A stretch of 64,000 bases of DNA from Maribacter sp. (GCA_020629285.1 JAHDDP010000011.1:19542-83541), one strand, 5' to 3'. Positions 17,642 to 27,451 are shown, numbered from the stretch's first letter. Notes: generated by a model not told the origin, from the sequence alone. Program-made: numbers and translations.

Positions 17642-18899
17642 AGATTTATTAGTGAAATTTAAAGATTTTGCTACAGTTAATCCTGGGCAATCACCTAAAT
17701 CTGAATTTTATTCTTTTAGTAAAGGTTTGCCTTTTTTACAGGGAAATAGAACATTTGGACTGCTATATCCGACAATTGATACTTATACAACCAAAGTTAC
17801 AAAAACGGCTGAAAAAGGCGAGATTTTAATGAGTGTGAGAGCACCAGTTGGTGATTTGAATTTTGCAAAAGAAAAAGTTTGTATTGGTCGAGGAGTTGCT
17901 AGTATTAATGCTAAAGACGGTAATAATCAGTTTTTGTTTTATTGCTTAAAATACAACATCCAAAATTTAATTCGACAAGGAGGAGGAACTACATATGATT
18001 CAGTAAATAAAGATGTTATTAATGATTTTGATTTGATAATGCCTCCAACTAAAATTGAAAGAAAAATAATAGCCAAAGTCCTTTCCGATTTAGACGCCAA
18101 AATAGAAGTCAATAATAAAATTAACCAAGAATTAGAAGCGATGGCAAAAACGCTTTACGATTATTGGTTTGTACAGTTCGATTTTCCCTTCGATTTCGCT
18201 CAGGGTAAACCAGATGCGAATGGTAGACCTTATAAATCGTCTGGTGGTAAAATGGTTTTTAATGAAGCCTTGAAACGTCAGATTCCTAAGGGTTGGGAAG
18301 ATGGAGTGCTTACAGATATAGCTAATATTACTATGGGACAATCACCTTCTGGTAGTTCATATAATGAAAATGGTGAAGGGACGGTGTTTTATCAAGGTTC
18401 TACAGATTTTGGTTCAAGATTTCCTACAGTTAGAAAATATACCACAGAGCCATCTCGAATGGCAGAAGAAAATGATATTTTACTTTCTGTAAGAGCACCT
18501 GTTGGTACTTTAAATCAAGCAATGGAAAACTGTTGTATTGGACGTGGTTTAGCTGCGTTAAGAGAAAAAGAAGGGTCGATTTCTTTTTTATGGAGTCAGA
18601 TGGAATATTTCAAACAAATTTTTGATAGAAGAAATTCTTCAGGAACAACATTTGGCTCAATCACAAAAAATGATTTATTCAATTTGAAACTTTGTATTCC
18701 TAATAAAGATGTCTTAGAACAATTCAAGAAAATCGCTGATCCTTTTCATGAAAGGATAGTTGTAAATTCAAAAGAAAACCAAAAACTCTCAGAACTTAGA
18801 GATTGGTTATTACCTATGTTAATGAATGGGCAGGTTACTGTTGGTGAGGCAGAGCAAGAGTTGGGTATGGTTGCGGAGGAAAGAGAATCTTATAAATGA
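17634..18899 (+). CDS. hsdS: Type I restriction specificity subunit S (HsdS)
   Basis: The 421-residue protein has two target-recognition domains (about 1-135 and 220-370), each followed by a conserved helical spacer ('KVLSDLDAKIEVNNKINQELEAMAKTLYDYWFVQFD' after the first). The two recognition domains look like each other: 'GQSP', 'F.QG...FG...PT...YTT', 'SVRAPVG.LN.A', 'CIGRG.A'. A bipartite target with related half-sites is therefore likely. Between 'FDFP' and 'DANGRPYKSSGG' there is an extra 'FDFAQGKP', an in-frame 24-nt insertion that resembles a dispersed Bacteroidota repeat. It overlaps hsdM by 8 bases and ends one base before the KAP gene. Confidence 0.92.
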   Translation: MNKDLLVKFKDFATVNPGQSPKSEFYSFSKGLPFLQGNRTFGLLYPTIDTYTTKVTKTAEKGEILMSVRAPVGDLNFAKEKVCIGRGVASINAKDGNNQFLFYCLKYNIQNLIRQGGGTTYDSVNKDVINDFDLIMPPTKIERKIIAKVLSDLDAKIEVNNKINQELEAMAKTLYDYWFVQFDFPFDFAQGKPDANGRPYKSSGGKMVFNEALKRQIPKGWEDGVLTDIANITMGQSPSGSSYNENGEGTVFYQGSTDFGSRFPTVRKYTTEPSRMAEENDILLSVRAPVGTLNQAMENCCIGRGLAALREKEGSISFLWSQMEYFKQIFDRRNSSGTTFGSITKNDLFNLKLCIPNKDVLEQFKKIADPFHERIVVNSKENQKLSELRDWLLPMLMNGQVTVGEAEQELGMVAEERESYK

Positions 18900-18900
18900 T

Positions 18901-21603
18901 ATGAAAAATTACGACACTAGATTCTATACAATACTATTCGCTTCAATTGCAATTTTGCTGGTTTTTAAAAATGTTATAATTGATGTACTTGTTGGGTTAG
19001 GTGATTATATAGATTTTACTACTCCTGCATTCTATATTGGTTATCTAGTAATAGGTTTCATCACAATAGCCATCTCACTAATTGCATTTAACAAAGAGTA
19101 TATACCTAATAAGAATAACACATTAATTATTTTAATTATAGTTGTTTTCTATCTCTATTTAAGGATATTCGAAACTAAAGATATTTATTTTGAATCTATC
19201 TTGGGTATTGTACTCTATGCTGACCTAATTATAATTTTGGCGGTATTGTTTGTTTGGAATTTATATCGAGTTAATAAAAAAGTACCAACAGTTAACTCAG
19301 AGGATTCTTTTTTCCTGGAAGACACGGTATTCGAAAATAGTGACTTGACTAATGAGAAAATTCTACAAAAACTTATCAATACTGTACATGATTTCAAACC
19401 AGAAGTTGCTTTTTCAATTGGAATCAACGCCATATGGGGATATGGTAAAAGCAGTTTTCTCAATAAATTTAAATCTGATTATTCAAAAAAGAATCCTGAA
19501 GCAGTTGTATTTTGGTATAGAGTCTGGAAGAATAAAGGTGTCAATTCAATAATTGAAAATTTCTTTGAGGAATTAAATAACTCTTTAAAACCATATTCGG
19601 GAGAATTAGATTCTGAATTTAAAGGATATGTTGATTCTATTCTTCATTTACCGTCCACTGAAGTAAGTAAATTAATTAATTTAGGTAGGGATGCTTTAAA
19701 TGGCATAGATACCCTTGAAAAATATTTTCAATCTATAAATCATGCAATTGCCAAAATTGATAGACAAATCATCGTTTTATTAGATGATATGGATAGATTG
19801 GAGCAAGAAGAGATTTTGCATACACTTAAATTGATACGTACACTTTCAGATTTTAATAATTTGATATTCATTGTAGGATATGACAGAAAATATCTTGTTG
19901 ATACAATTAAAAAGGAAAAGGAAAATTACTTAGATAAAGTTTTTAATGTCGAAATAAACTTATTGCCTTTTGATGAGAATCAGATTACTCAAATGCTTTT
20001 AAGTAAGGTAGATGAAATTTACCCAGAGAAAGAATTAAATGATTTAGATATAACGGGGTTTAATGATGGTTTTAAATCTTTGTTTAATAAAAGTGGTAAA
20101 TCCTATCCCGTAGACATTAATTTAGATTTATTCGTAGGTGAAGCTTGTACAGATTATGAATTAAAATTTGTTGATTTTCTAGATTCTTTCAGGGACATAA
20201 AACGATTTATTAATGAATTTAAATTTAATGCTAGCTTTCTAGAATCTGAAAATGATATAATTCATGTAGAGTATATTTTACTCAAACTTTTGACCTATAA
20301 ATATAGATTTGTGCAGGATTTAATCTTAAATAAGATGGTTTCTATATTTAGCCGTGGTAAGATTAATTGGGAATCAGGTGAAATTATAGAAGGTTTTAAA
20401 TTTAGTTATGATGTTTGGTTATATGATGATCAAGCAAAAAATCAAGTAAAAACAATTTTAAAAGAATCAAATTACGAACAGCATTTTAAAGTCATTAATG
20501 CTGCATTGTGTAGATTATTTGGGAAAAGTAGTTTGGCATTTTATAAAGAAAACCAAAATAGTATCTCCAAAGTATATCACACTGATTTATATATTAGAAA
20601 TGATATTGCTTCGGGTAATATAACTATATCTCAAATTCGTAAGGCTTTTGAACAAGCTGAATTGCATGTTCTAATTAAAGAAATAGGGGAAGACCCCTCC
20701 AAAAAAGAGTTTACAATTCAGAATGAGCTCAAATATTTTATTTTCAAAAATCAAGTTTCATCGAAAGGCCAGTTTGAAGATGTAGTGTTGTCCCTAAACA
20801 TGTTTATGTCATTTGGGGTTAATAATGATGACGATCAGGTATTGGAAATTTTACTTTATGGATTAGAGCATTTTTATTTAAAAAAGAGAAAGTTATTCAT
20901 TGAATTTATTAAGGAAGTACTTGTGAAATGCGATGTCGGATACTTAGATGAAATTTTATCGGATATTAATGTAAATATTAAAAGAGAGGAACATCGAGAA
21001 AAAAATCCAGCTAGTATTATAAATTATGAAAATAATTTTTTCACCCCTGAAGAGATAAAATATTTACAGTTTGCTAAGCTAAAGGCTTTTATTGATAAAG
21101 AATATGAGGTAGATGATGTTATTAGAGCATATCATTTTATGGTGGAGAAAATTATTGATAACAAAGTCTTGAGACCTTTTACAGCGAATGATATTATAAA
21201 GAAAGAAATAATAAATAAATTCGATTTGTATTATAATACTTATTTATTTATCATGATTTCAGATAGAGCTAATCATTCAGATGCCGAAGTAATGGGTTAT
21301 CAGCCAAATGATTTTTTGGTTCAGATTTTTGCTTCTAAAAAGGCTTACAAAAAGTTAATTGCTAATCTAAATCCGGCAGAAGCCTTTGCAGAATTCAAAA
21401 GAGACGGTGTTAAGAATCTGTTATCTTTTCTGAGGTCATTACAGTTTAATGAACCAAAAGAACAATTTAAAATAGAAAACACTATTAAAATCATTATGAA
21501 GTTTATAAGTAATGATTATAAACCATTGAATAGAAAAGAATATGATTCAATTTGGAATAATGATATAGCTGAAGATTCAGATTTACCGTTACTGAAAACT
21601 TAG
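18901..21603 (+). CDS. Membrane-anchored KAP-family P-loop NTPase
   Basis: The 900-residue protein begins with about four predicted transmembrane helices (residues 10-125: 'FYTILFASIAILLVF', 'FYIGYLVIGFITIAISLIA', 'TLIILIIVVFYLYL', 'LIIILAVLFVWNLY'). A KAP NTPase domain follows, with Walker A G180-YGKSS and Walker B 'VLLDDMDRL' (D295, D296), and 'FIVGYDRKYLVDTI' typical of KAP proteins. The C-terminal 450 residues are not recognised. The ATG at 18901 is one base after the hsdS stop; the longer frame from 18826 inside hsdS is less likely. KAP proteins occur in several anti-phage systems, so it may add a membrane-linked effector to the hsd operon. That role is inference. Confidence 0.8.
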   Translation: MKNYDTRFYTILFASIAILLVFKNVIIDVLVGLGDYIDFTTPAFYIGYLVIGFITIAISLIAFNKEYIPNKNNTLIILIIVVFYLYLRIFETKDIYFESILGIVLYADLIIILAVLFVWNLYRVNKKVPTVNSEDSFFLEDTVFENSDLTNEKILQKLINTVHDFKPEVAFSIGINAIWGYGKSSFLNKFKSDYSKKNPEAVVFWYRVWKNKGVNSIIENFFEELNNSLKPYSGELDSEFKGYVDSILHLPSTEVSKLINLGRDALNGIDTLEKYFQSINHAIAKIDRQIIVLLDDMDRLEQEEILHTLKLIRTLSDFNNLIFIVGYDRKYLVDTIKKEKENYLDKVFNVEINLLPFDENQITQMLLSKVDEIYPEKELNDLDITGFNDGFKSLFNKSGKSYPVDINLDLFVGEACTDYELKFVDFLDSFRDIKRFINEFKFNASFLESENDIIHVEYILLKLLTYKYRFVQDLILNKMVSIFSRGKINWESGEIIEGFKFSYDVWLYDDQAKNQVKTILKESNYEQHFKVINAALCRLFGKSSLAFYKENQNSISKVYHTDLYIRNDIASGNITISQIRKAFEQAELHVLIKEIGEDPSKKEFTIQNELKYFIFKNQVSSKGQFEDVVLSLNMFMSFGVNNDDDQVLEILLYGLEHFYLKKRKLFIEFIKEVLVKCDVGYLDEILSDINVNIKREEHREKNPASIINYENNFFTPEEIKYLQFAKLKAFIDKEYEVDDVIRAYHFMVEKIIDNKVLRPFTANDIIKKEIINKFDLYYNTYLFIMISDRANHSDAEVMGYQPNDFLVQIFASKKAYKKLIANLNPAEAFAEFKRDGVKNLLSFLRSLQFNEPKEQFKIENTIKIIMKFISNDYKPLNRKEYDSIWNNDIAEDSDLPLLKT

Positions 21604-21763
21604 ATTTAATATTAATAAAATTATATTAAAAATCTGGTAAGTAACCTTATTTAAATTGATTGAATAATTTGAATATGTAATTTAAAAGGAAAGATAAATT
21701 GGTTGGTTGTTTAAAGGGATATTCCACAAATTTATTATCAGTATGTTTTAATAGTTATAACAA

Positions 21764-23917
21764 ATGAGTGAATTCAAATTATTAGGGATACGTCCTTTAG
21801 ACGGGTGCAGTACTCAATTCAAAAAGAATTTAAATGCTGGGGAAATCTATAAATTTTACCAAAACTATACCTTTTTAGATGAGGCTGGTGTTGAAATTTT
21901 AAGTTTTAATAAAAACTTAAATTCTAAGGTGTTTAAAATTCAAAACTTAGAATTAGACCAAGAATTAGATTTATACTCTATAGATAGATTAAATATAAAC
22001 ATATCTGCGATTGTTGGTAAAAATGGTAGTGGAAAAAGTACAGTTTTAGATTTGTTCTACTTAACTGTTTATTTGATAGACTATAAAAATCTTTTAAAGC
22101 ATAAAAAGAAGATTGAAGATGAGAGTATCTCTTTCAACTCTCAATATTCTTTTAATGATATTATAGAAAAAAATTCTAATTTACTTGAAGGGCATAGTGA
22201 TAGAAACACTTATAATTTTTTTCAAGGATTAAAATATTTTATAGAGGAAAGAGTTCATTTAGAAGTTTTCTATAAATATAGATTAAAGATTTATAAACTC
22301 ATTCTAGATACAAAGAATAAAGAAGATATTGATTGGTGTAAATTAGAGAGATTAGAAGATGGATATTTTATACCGGATAATGGGGATTTATTGCCGTTTT
22401 ATAGCATATCCTTGAATTATTCAATTCATTCTTTGAATACTCTCGACACTGGACTATGGCTAGAAAGTATTTTTCATAAAAATGATGGATATCAAACTCC
22501 ATTGGTAATGAATCCAAAAAGAAATCAGGGTACTATAGATGTTGGTAATGAAAGAGACCTTCAAAAGTCCAGACTTTTAGTTAATAGTCTGGAGATTCTT
22601 AAAAATTCTGAGAGTAGGGATCCATTATTTAATGATAAAAGTGTAAAAAAAATTGTTTTTAAATATAAATTTAAAAATTTGCAAACCGTTATAAAGGGTA
22701 GGGAATCCTTAAATATGGATTTATCTTTAATTGATGGTCCATATAATAATATTAATAAAGAGTCAGAGTATCGAATAAAAATTATTCAAAAGATTTTTAG
22801 TTTAAAAAAATTTTCCGATTGCTCATGGATTGAAAAAGAAGCATATGGTTATATTATTTATAAAGTTGACCGAATACTTCAAAATTACCCAAGTATTTTT
22901 CACGATGATAACTACGAAACTAAATTAATAAGTATAAAAAATTATGATAGTCATATTACTTTTAAATTAAAACAAGCAATTAACTTTATTCGGTATAAAA
23001 ATTATTTAAAAACCAAATGTGAAGAAAAAAACCCAGACATTACCGAGAATTTGTATGGAAGGGGTTTGGATGCATTCTCATTTGAGAAAGATCCAAATAT
23101 TATAATAGAAATTGTAAATGTGAAAAATAGATTGATTACTGATATCTATTCGCATCAAACCAAAGAGACTATTAGTCAGATTGAGTTTCTGCCGCCGCCA
23201 ATATTTGATTATGACCTTCATTTTTCTAATGACCAGAATGATACTTTTGAAAAATTAAGCTCAGGTGAAAAACAGCAGATATACTCTATTCATACTATTA
23301 TTTATCATCTACGAAATTTATCTTCTATTAAAAATGGTTCAGTTTTAAAAAAATATTCAAAAATAAATATTTTACTAGATGAGATTGAATTGTATTTTCA
23401 CCCAGAGATGCAAAGAAATTTTGTAAATAGACTTTTAAAAGGAATCGGACAACTAAGTGCTAATTTAGAGAGAAATATAGATTCGATTAATATATTGATA
23501 GCGACTCATTCTCCTTTTGTGCTGTCAGATATACCATCAACTAACGTGTTAAGATTAACTAGAGGGCACAGTACAGAAGTATCAGAACACACATTTGGAG
23601 CAAACATTCATGACTTATTAGCTAACGATTTCTTTTTAGACAAAGGTTTTATGGGTGAATTTGCGAAAGAGAAAATTAACGAAACAATAGATTGGATAAA
23701 TAAACATATAGAGTTAAAAAGGAAACAAGTACTGATTAAAGATGATGTCTTCTATAAAAATTACAAACATTATAAAAAGGTTATAGAATTTATAGGAGAG
23801 CGTGTGTTAAGAGTTAAGCTAATTCAAATGTTATCTGAGTTACACGAAGGTAAAGTTGAGTTTAATGAAATGATTAAAAATGAAATAGAAAGATTAAATA
23901 AGTTAATTCAGGATTAA
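21764..23917 (+). CDS. Septu-like ATPase (PtuA-type AAA/ABC ATPase)
   Basis: The 717-residue protein has an ABC/SMC-like ATPase split over its length: Walker A G85-KNGSGKS-92, signature 'KLSSGEKQQ' (S500-G501-E502), Walker B 'ILLDEIELYFHPE' (D539, E540) and 'IATHSPFVLSD'. The long middle is helical and variable. It is followed with a 1-base overlap (TAATG) by an HNH nuclease gene. That ATPase-plus-HNH pair is the PtuA/PtuB arrangement of Septu anti-phage systems, where the ATPase holds and controls the nuclease. It lies 160 bases after the KAP gene with its own AT-rich leader. No reverse transcriptase is near, so it is not a Retron-type version. Confidence 0.78.
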   Translation: MSEFKLLGIRPLDGCSTQFKKNLNAGEIYKFYQNYTFLDEAGVEILSFNKNLNSKVFKIQNLELDQELDLYSIDRLNINISAIVGKNGSGKSTVLDLFYLTVYLIDYKNLLKHKKKIEDESISFNSQYSFNDIIEKNSNLLEGHSDRNTYNFFQGLKYFIEERVHLEVFYKYRLKIYKLILDTKNKEDIDWCKLERLEDGYFIPDNGDLLPFYSISLNYSIHSLNTLDTGLWLESIFHKNDGYQTPLVMNPKRNQGTIDVGNERDLQKSRLLVNSLEILKNSESRDPLFNDKSVKKIVFKYKFKNLQTVIKGRESLNMDLSLIDGPYNNINKESEYRIKIIQKIFSLKKFSDCSWIEKEAYGYIIYKVDRILQNYPSIFHDDNYETKLISIKNYDSHITFKLKQAINFIRYKNYLKTKCEEKNPDITENLYGRGLDAFSFEKDPNIIIEIVNVKNRLITDIYSHQTKETISQIEFLPPPIFDYDLHFSNDQNDTFEKLSSGEKQQIYSIHTIIYHLRNLSSIKNGSVLKKYSKINILLDEIELYFHPEMQRNFVNRLLKGIGQLSANLERNIDSINILIATHSPFVLSDIPSTNVLRLTRGHSTEVSEHTFGANIHDLLANDFFLDKGFMGEFAKEKINETIDWINKHIELKRKQVLIKDDVFYKNYKHYKKVIEFIGERVLRVKLIQMLSELHEGKVEFNEMIKNEIERLNKLIQD

Positions 23918-24894
23918 TGCAGTTTATAGATTCAGAACAGATACACATAAAAAATGCATTAGAGGAACATAAGAAAAAATTATCCCCTCTTTTAACTGGC
24001 AAAATTAATGAAAGTAAAAATCCTTTTTTACAGAAATTTATAAGAAAGAATTTACACGAAATATTAACTGGTGAACCATTGGTTCTAGTAAAAATTCAAA
24101 AAAAATTATTTGATCTTAAACCTGATTTTGAAACTTATTTAAAAGAAAAAAGAAAAACAAAACATTTTAATAATCGTATTAGAATAGTTTACTCAAAATA
24201 TTTCGAGGAAATATTAAGGATTATAGATTATAATGCTTTTACAACTAGAAATAGTAATTATGATGCATACAAATTAGCTCAAAATTTGAATATAAATACC
24301 TGTGTATATTGTAATAGATTATACACTAAAACTGTCATTAATAAGAATAATGATGGTGAAGTAATAAAATTAACTAGACCAACTTTTGATCATTGGTTTC
24401 CGCAAAGTAAAAATCCTCTATTAGGTCTTTCTTTTTATAATTTAATTCCCTCATGTACGGTTTGTAATAGTTCTTTAAAAAGTTCTATTGTTATGACATT
24501 GGATGAACATATACATCCTTATGTAGATAAGGATATAAATTTTCAATTTAGTTATAAGTTGAATGCAATTGGAAAATATGAGTTTGCTATAAAAAATGTT
24601 GGTGATGATAAAAATTCAAGATCTAAAAACACCGCTAATTTTTTTAAATTTAAAGAAATTTATGAAACACATTTAGATGAAATTGATGATTTAGTAAAAA
24701 TTAAGAATGCATATTCTTTAACTTATTTGACAAATTTGAAAGATTTTTTTAAGGGAACAAATCAACTGACAAATGAGCAAATTTATAGACTTGCATTTGG
24801 AACGGAAATTAGTGAGAAGAAATTTGAAAAAAGACCATTAAGTAGAATGAAACGTGATATTTTAATTGAATTGGGAATTATCATAAATAAATAA
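23917..24894 (+). CDS. Septu-like HNH endonuclease (PtuB-type)
   Basis: The 325-residue protein has a zinc-stabilised HNH core: C129-x2-C132 ('CVYCNR'), catalytic D158-H159 ('FDHWFPQSKNP'), 'GLSFYNLIPSC' with the asparagine, and C180-x2-C183 ('CTVCNSS'). This is the nuclease fold of PtuB and of related HNH proteins paired with AAA ATPases. The start overlaps the ATPase stop by one base (TAATG), so the two are translated together and probably form one complex. It should cut nucleic acid when phage infection relieves the ATPase. The exact target cannot be read from sequence. Confidence 0.78.
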   Translation: MQFIDSEQIHIKNALEEHKKKLSPLLTGKINESKNPFLQKFIRKNLHEILTGEPLVLVKIQKKLFDLKPDFETYLKEKRKTKHFNNRIRIVYSKYFEEILRIIDYNAFTTRNSNYDAYKLAQNLNINTCVYCNRLYTKTVINKNNDGEVIKLTRPTFDHWFPQSKNPLLGLSFYNLIPSCTVCNSSLKSSIVMTLDEHIHPYVDKDINFQFSYKLNAIGKYEFAIKNVGDDKNSRSKNTANFFKFKEIYETHLDEIDDLVKIKNAYSLTYLTNLKDFFKGTNQLTNEQIYRLAFGTEISEKKFEKRPLSRMKRDILIELGIIINK

Positions 24895-25083
24895 GATTAT
24901 AAAAGTATATCTCAAGTTATATATTATCTTCAAACTTACGAGCTTTTGTTACCAATTGATTTATAGTTCATTATATCCATAATAGTATTTTATTTTTGCA
25001 ATAGATTTTGTAATTTCATTTAGTGAAATAAAAGTATAATATTTTTTTTCACTTCTCCCCCTCGATATTTTATCTAAAAAACT

Positions 25084-25857
25084 ATGACTTCTAGAAGGGG
25101 GTATCTCATTATTATTTGTTTTATAATTCTGCTATCCTTCGTGGTTTATATTACAAATCATCAAAATGCTACGAAAGTTGTTTATGATTTTCCATGCGGT
25201 GTTCCTAAAACGCTTGTGAACCCAATGAGTAAGGATTCGACTACATCTCAATTCGTAATCGATAGAAGTAAAATGTGGACACAAAAAAAATTAGAAATTT
25301 ATTTTATGGATGATCATATAACCCAAGAAACAATTGATGATGTAGTTGAAATTGCCAATGAATGGTCAGAGTATTCAAATATAAAATTTGTATCAACTGA
25401 GGATATAGGTAAATCGGATATAAGAATTTCATTTAGTTCAAGAAAAGGATATGTGTCAGAAATTGGGAATGATGCAGAAAAAGAAATGGGAAAATCTACA
25501 ATGTCCTTGGGAGATTTGAATAATGAAAAAAATAATATAAAATTAAAATCCATCGTGCTGCATGAGTTTGGTCATGCTTTAGGGCTTCTTCATGAAATGA
25601 ATAATCCTAATAATCCTATAGTTTGGAAAATTCCTGAGACTTATATTTATTTTAAAGAAGAATATGGCTTAGAAAGTTTTGAAGTAGATGAACAGGTAAT
25701 TAATGATATAATAGATGTAAAATATTCAGTATTTGATTCTTTATCTATTATGACATATCCTATTCCAGCAAAACTTACTCATAACAATATATCTATCCCT
25801 ATGGTTTCAGAGCTTTCGGAAAAGGATAAAATAAACATTGGAATTAACTATAACTAA
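25084..25857 (+). CDS. Astacin-like zinc metalloprotease (metzincin), membrane-anchored or secreted
   Basis: The 257-residue protein starts with a hydrophobic signal/anchor ('GYLIIICFIILLSFVVYI') and has the extended metzincin zinc site H160-EFGHALGLLHE-171, followed by a Met-turn M223-T-Y225 ('SIMTYP'). The HE after the third histidine and the M-x-Y turn point to the astacin (M12A) branch. The active site is complete and there is no obvious long propeptide. It is 11 bases upstream of a putative outer-membrane protein gene and the two probably form an operon. A proteolytic surface or periplasmic function is likely; whether it is part of a defence system is unknown. Confidence 0.75.
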   Translation: MTSRRGYLIIICFIILLSFVVYITNHQNATKVVYDFPCGVPKTLVNPMSKDSTTSQFVIDRSKMWTQKKLEIYFMDDHITQETIDDVVEIANEWSEYSNIKFVSTEDIGKSDIRISFSSRKGYVSEIGNDAEKEMGKSTMSLGDLNNEKNNIKLKSIVLHEFGHALGLLHEMNNPNNPIVWKIPETYIYFKEEYGLESFEVDEQVINDIIDVKYSVFDSLSIMTYPIPAKLTHNNISIPMVSELSEKDKINIGINYN

Positions 25858-25868
25858 AGAACCAACTA

Positions 25869-27377
25869 ATGAAAACTACCACTTATCAAATTTTGTTTAC
25901 CCTGATACTGTTTTCTGCAATTTTGAGAGGACAGTCACAAAGCTGTCCAAAAGATTTAGAAATTAATTTTCATAATTTATACTTGTCAGAAACTGATAGT
26001 TTAGCCGAAGAAATAGGTAAAAATAATAATTGCCACTTAGTAAAAGATGAAGTTTATATTATTAAAATTAAAAATATAAATCAAAACATTTTTAAGGTAT
26101 CGGAATCTATTAAAGAAGAAAACCTATTTACAGAACAACCAGAAATATTTAGTGATTTTAGTTTACCATCTTATGTGAATTTTTCAATGCCAGAATCTCC
26201 AGATTCAATAGATGGACAAAATAATATCAAAAGTAAAGACAGTTTGGATATTACAATAGAATTATTCAAAAAAACTTTTTTACAAATCAAGTCACTCACT
26301 TCAATTTCAGAAATGCTTGATTATCATAAGAAGAACTGCGAAGACACCCTTTATACAATTTTAGATAAAATTAAAGTTGATTTTAATCAATTTAAGGTGC
26401 AAGCTGACTCTGCTAATACAATAGAAAATTATTTAACCGATTACGTCATTTCAAATATTATTATTTCAAAGGATAAAGCTAGTAGCTTTAATGAACACTT
26501 TAAAGAAGTGAAGAAAGAAATGGTTAAGGAAGCAGACGTTAATTTAGACACAATTAATGAACAATTGGAGTTGTTAACTAAGGATAAAAACCTAAATGAT
26601 CTAAATAAAAGAAAAATTAAAAATTTAAATGCTGAAAAATCAAAATGGGAAGAATATAAAAATGAAATTGATCATTATAAAACTGAAGTAGATGCATTTT
26701 TATCTGTTATAAATAATGAAGATTTATTCAAGAAAATATATGGTATTATGAATTCCAGAAAGACTTTTACAGACAGTAACTTTACTTATATTTTACCTTT
26801 TAAGGCAGTAAAAGACCTTACAACAATAGAATTAAAAATATCTACTGACGCGGAAATTACATGTAATGCTCCTAAGAATATTACTGTAAAAAGAGAATAT
26901 TGGACTAAAAAAGGATTGAAAATTGACTTTAGTACTGGAGTCATGATCAATGGCGGAAATGGTGATTTTATAGGGAACGAATATGAAAATCATATGGTTG
27001 ATGATTCTAATTCTATTATTCGTAAAAAGGATGCAGGTTCTAGAGCATTATTGTCATTAGGTGCATTTATGCATATTTATAGCCGAGGTACAGGTAATAT
27101 TAAGTTAGCTTTTTCTCCAGGTATTAGTACTAATGATGAATTCGATGGTTTAATATACCACTTAGGTGGTTCTTTAATTTTCGGTAAAAAAAATCGTTTA
27201 ATATTTACTAGTGGTCTCTCTATGAAATCTTCTAATATTTTAGACAAAAATTATTTACTAGGTGAAGAATACGAAACATCCTCATTGCCAGTAAATCCTT
27301 CAACATTAAAGGTTTTTCCTAAACTAGGTTATTTCTTTTCTTTATCCTATAATTTAACTAGTACAAAAAGTGAGTAA
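25869..27377 (+). CDS. Putative outer-membrane protein with central coiled coil (unknown family)
   Basis: A signal peptide ('TTYQILFTLILFSAILRG') is followed by a lysine/glutamate-rich helical middle (about residues 85-285, e.g. 'DTINEQLELLTKDKNLNDLN'). The last about 130 residues alternate polar and hydrophobic strands with glycines and aromatic ends ('LKIDFSTGVMINGG', 'GAFMHIY', 'KVFPKLGYFFSLSYNL'), like a small beta barrel. I do not recognise the family. It follows the astacin-like protease by 11 bases, so the two may work together at the outer membrane. It is the last plus-strand gene of the cargo. Confidence 0.6.
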   Translation: MKTTTYQILFTLILFSAILRGQSQSCPKDLEINFHNLYLSETDSLAEEIGKNNNCHLVKDEVYIIKIKNINQNIFKVSESIKEENLFTEQPEIFSDFSLPSYVNFSMPESPDSIDGQNNIKSKDSLDITIELFKKTFLQIKSLTSISEMLDYHKKNCEDTLYTILDKIKVDFNQFKVQADSANTIENYLTDYVISNIIISKDKASSFNEHFKEVKKEMVKEADVNLDTINEQLELLTKDKNLNDLNKRKIKNLNAEKSKWEEYKNEIDHYKTEVDAFLSVINNEDLFKKIYGIMNSRKTFTDSNFTYILPFKAVKDLTTIELKISTDAEITCNAPKNITVKREYWTKKGLKIDFSTGVMINGGNGDFIGNEYENHMVDDSNSIIRKKDAGSRALLSLGAFMHIYSRGTGNIKLAFSPGISTNDEFDGLIYHLGGSLIFGKKNRLIFTSGLSMKSSNILDKNYLLGEEYETSSLPVNPSTLKVFPKLGYFFSLSYNLTSTKSE

Positions 27378-27451
27378 TGATAAGGCTTGTTGGTTTTATT
27401 TTTTAATATGTAATTTCACCCCAAATCTTACCATAACTTAACTGCGCGAGG

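Noticed and set aside
21604-21763. A retron RNA or reverse transcriptase linked to the Septu-like pair
   Set aside because: No reverse transcriptase gene is present and the 160-base gap shows no retron-like paired ends.
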